The notes beneath the pieces are model-generated. The model did not search any database. It was not told where the DNA came from and was given only the letters and a program-made list of their open reading frames with translations. Positions 63,307 to 64,000 of a stretch of 64,000 bases of DNA are shown piece after piece. The position numbers were made by a program, and so were the translations under genes. Each line of letters begins with the position of its first letter. The first letter of the stretch is position 1. The DNA comes from Sulfuricella denitrificans skB26 (lineage in GTDB: Bacteria; Pseudomonadota; Gammaproteobacteria; Burkholderiales; Sulfuricellaceae), in NCBI RefSeq assembly GCF_000297055.2, contig NC_022357.1, forward strand, positions 2,243,501 through 2,307,500, in the 5' to 3' direction.

Positions 63307-64000
63307 TTAGAAGGCCTTGTTCACGGAGAACACCCAGTGCGTGCCCCCAATATCCAGGGTCTGACCATTCCCGTTGACGGAAATAAAATCGTTATAAATT
63401 TCCGCGCCGCTCGTGGAAGACAGGGCAACGGTTGCTGACCAGTCGTGCGGCAAAGTTTTCGTACCGCTGATTTTGTAATCACTATAACTTAACTTGCTAC
63501 TGTGAGTAACCACCTGACGACCGATATGCAGCCCGACACTGACTTCATGTCCAATGTCAAAACTGGCGTTGGCTTCATAATAACCGGAACCCCTGGTTCG
63601 CTTGCCGGGCTCCACTCCGCCTGATACGCCGCTGTTCCAGATGGACAAGGGGACAGTGTGGTCGTCATAACCATAGTAATCGGTCAAGCAGCGTGAATAC
63701 TTGAGGTTCAGCCAACGGTAGGAAATGCCGAAGATGGCCTCGACGGTGTCATACCGTTTGTCAGGGTATGCGCCTTTTGGAACGGCATCGCGGTAATTGG
63801 CGCCAGGGTAAAAATAGGCCCCCAAGCCAACATCGTAGGAAAGCATGTCGTCGAAAGGCTGGCGTAGACCGACATAAAGATCGACTTCAACCGAGCCGTT
63901 TGCATAGTACTGGTCTGTCAACTGCGAGAAGTTTGCACCTATGTACCCACCGCTACGATGCACCACTTCAGCACCACCCTGAAGTGCTGGCCGATTCCAG
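63307..64000 (-). CDS. Gcw_chp (TIGR02001-type) outer-membrane protein, C-terminal part
   Basis: 231 codons are visible; the frame runs open to the right edge, so the N-terminus is missing. The visible start RPALQGGAEVVHRSGGYIGANFSQL is the family motif following the missing SRGISQT-type segment. Alternating beta strands (VEVDLYVGLRQPF, LSYDVGLGAYFYPGA, SYRWLNLKYSRCLTDYYG) and a terminal Phe after WVFSVNKAF indicate an outer-membrane beta barrel. Function unknown; porin-like roles have been proposed for the family. It lies upstream of the GGDEF/EAL gene with a six-base gap, so the two may be cotranscribed. Confidence 0.82.
   Translation of the reverse strand, partial: WNRPALQGGAEVVHRSGGYIGANFSQLTDQYYANGSVEVDLYVGLRQPFDDMLSYDVGLGAYFYPGANYRDAVPKGAYPDKRYDTVEAIFGISYRWLNLKYSRCLTDYYGYDDHTVPLSIWNSGVSGGVEPGKRTRGSGYYEANASFDIGHEVSVGLHIGRQVVTHSSKLSYSDYKISGTKTLPHDWSATVALSSTSGAEIYNDFISVNGNGQTLDIGGTHWVFSVNKAF

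Noticed and set aside
1-64000. CRISPR array, prophage or complete insertion sequence
   Set aside because: No regular direct repeats with spacers, no phage structural genes and no transposase were found; the only recombinase is the frameshifted integrase.

Overview
The window looks like a chromosome segment from a betaproteobacterium, probably a Nitrosomonadales/Gallionellales-type facultative chemolithotroph. This rests on the pcnB-folK-dNK-panB-panC-panD order, a pyruvate:ferredoxin oxidoreductase beside periplasmic multiheme cytochrome genes, sigma-54 control of nitrate uptake, and the general look of the proteins. The genus is inference. No rRNA, CRISPR array or phage is visible. One tRNA, tRNA-Leu(CAA), is present.

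Layout. (1) 1-13.4 kb is housekeeping: a partial paraslipin with NfeD, queA, tRNA-Leu, and the minus-strand pantothenate/folate/poly(A) polymerase block with a soluble zinc-binding chemoreceptor gene between panB and panC. A B12/siderophore-type ABC transporter (permease, ATPase, metallo-beta-lactamase-fold hydrolase, HAD phosphatase), a CbiM-like permease and an MscS channel follow. (2) 13.6-26.7 kb holds nifJ, a candidate small RNA, hrpA carrying an in-frame repeat insertion, a nine-heme cytochrome, a 7Fe ferredoxin and several small enzymes. (3) 27.0-29.0 kb is the glutathione-dependent formaldehyde oxidation pair frmA-frmB. (4) 29.2-42.8 kb is a copper-resistance island. It starts with a frameshifted tyrosine recombinase and carries a CPx ATPase, HD-GYP protein, small metal-handling proteins, cytochromes c, DUF411 protein, copB, copA and a copRS two-component system. 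A 15-bp inverted repeat lies on each side. (5) 43.4-47.9 kb is an ArsR-type regulator with an operator over its own promoter and two methyltransferases, then a rhodanese and a long SelO. (6) 48.3-60.0 kb is a nitrate assimilation region: nasT, a sigma-54 promoter, an ANTAR-type two-hairpin antitermination leader, nrtA-globin-nrtB-nrtC, a second near-identical sigma-54 promoter, and nirB-nirD-nasA plus a DmsB/DmsC-like fusion. (7) 60.2-64.0 kb holds a GGDEF/EAL protein and a partial Gcw_chp outer-membrane protein.

How the genes fit together. The nitrate block reads as one regulon. Nitrogen limitation (sigma-54 with an NtrC-type activator) starts both transcripts, and the transport operon also needs NasT to read through a terminator. 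NrtABC imports nitrate, the NasA-like enzyme reduces it (its fused iron-sulfur/membrane partner suggests electrons come from quinol), NirBD makes ammonium, and the globin may remove nitric oxide. In the copper island, CopRS probably drives periplasmic oxidation and sequestration (CopA, CopB, Met-rich proteins), while the ATPase exports cytoplasmic copper.

The observations most worth follow-up are the complete sigma-54/ANTAR leader without an adjacent nasS, the NasA plus fused membrane module, the orphan ~60-nt RNA with a CCUCCCC motif echoed in the nifJ 3' region, the ArsR/double-methyltransferase operon, and the HD-GYP protein coupled to a metal-binding-like protein in the copper island.
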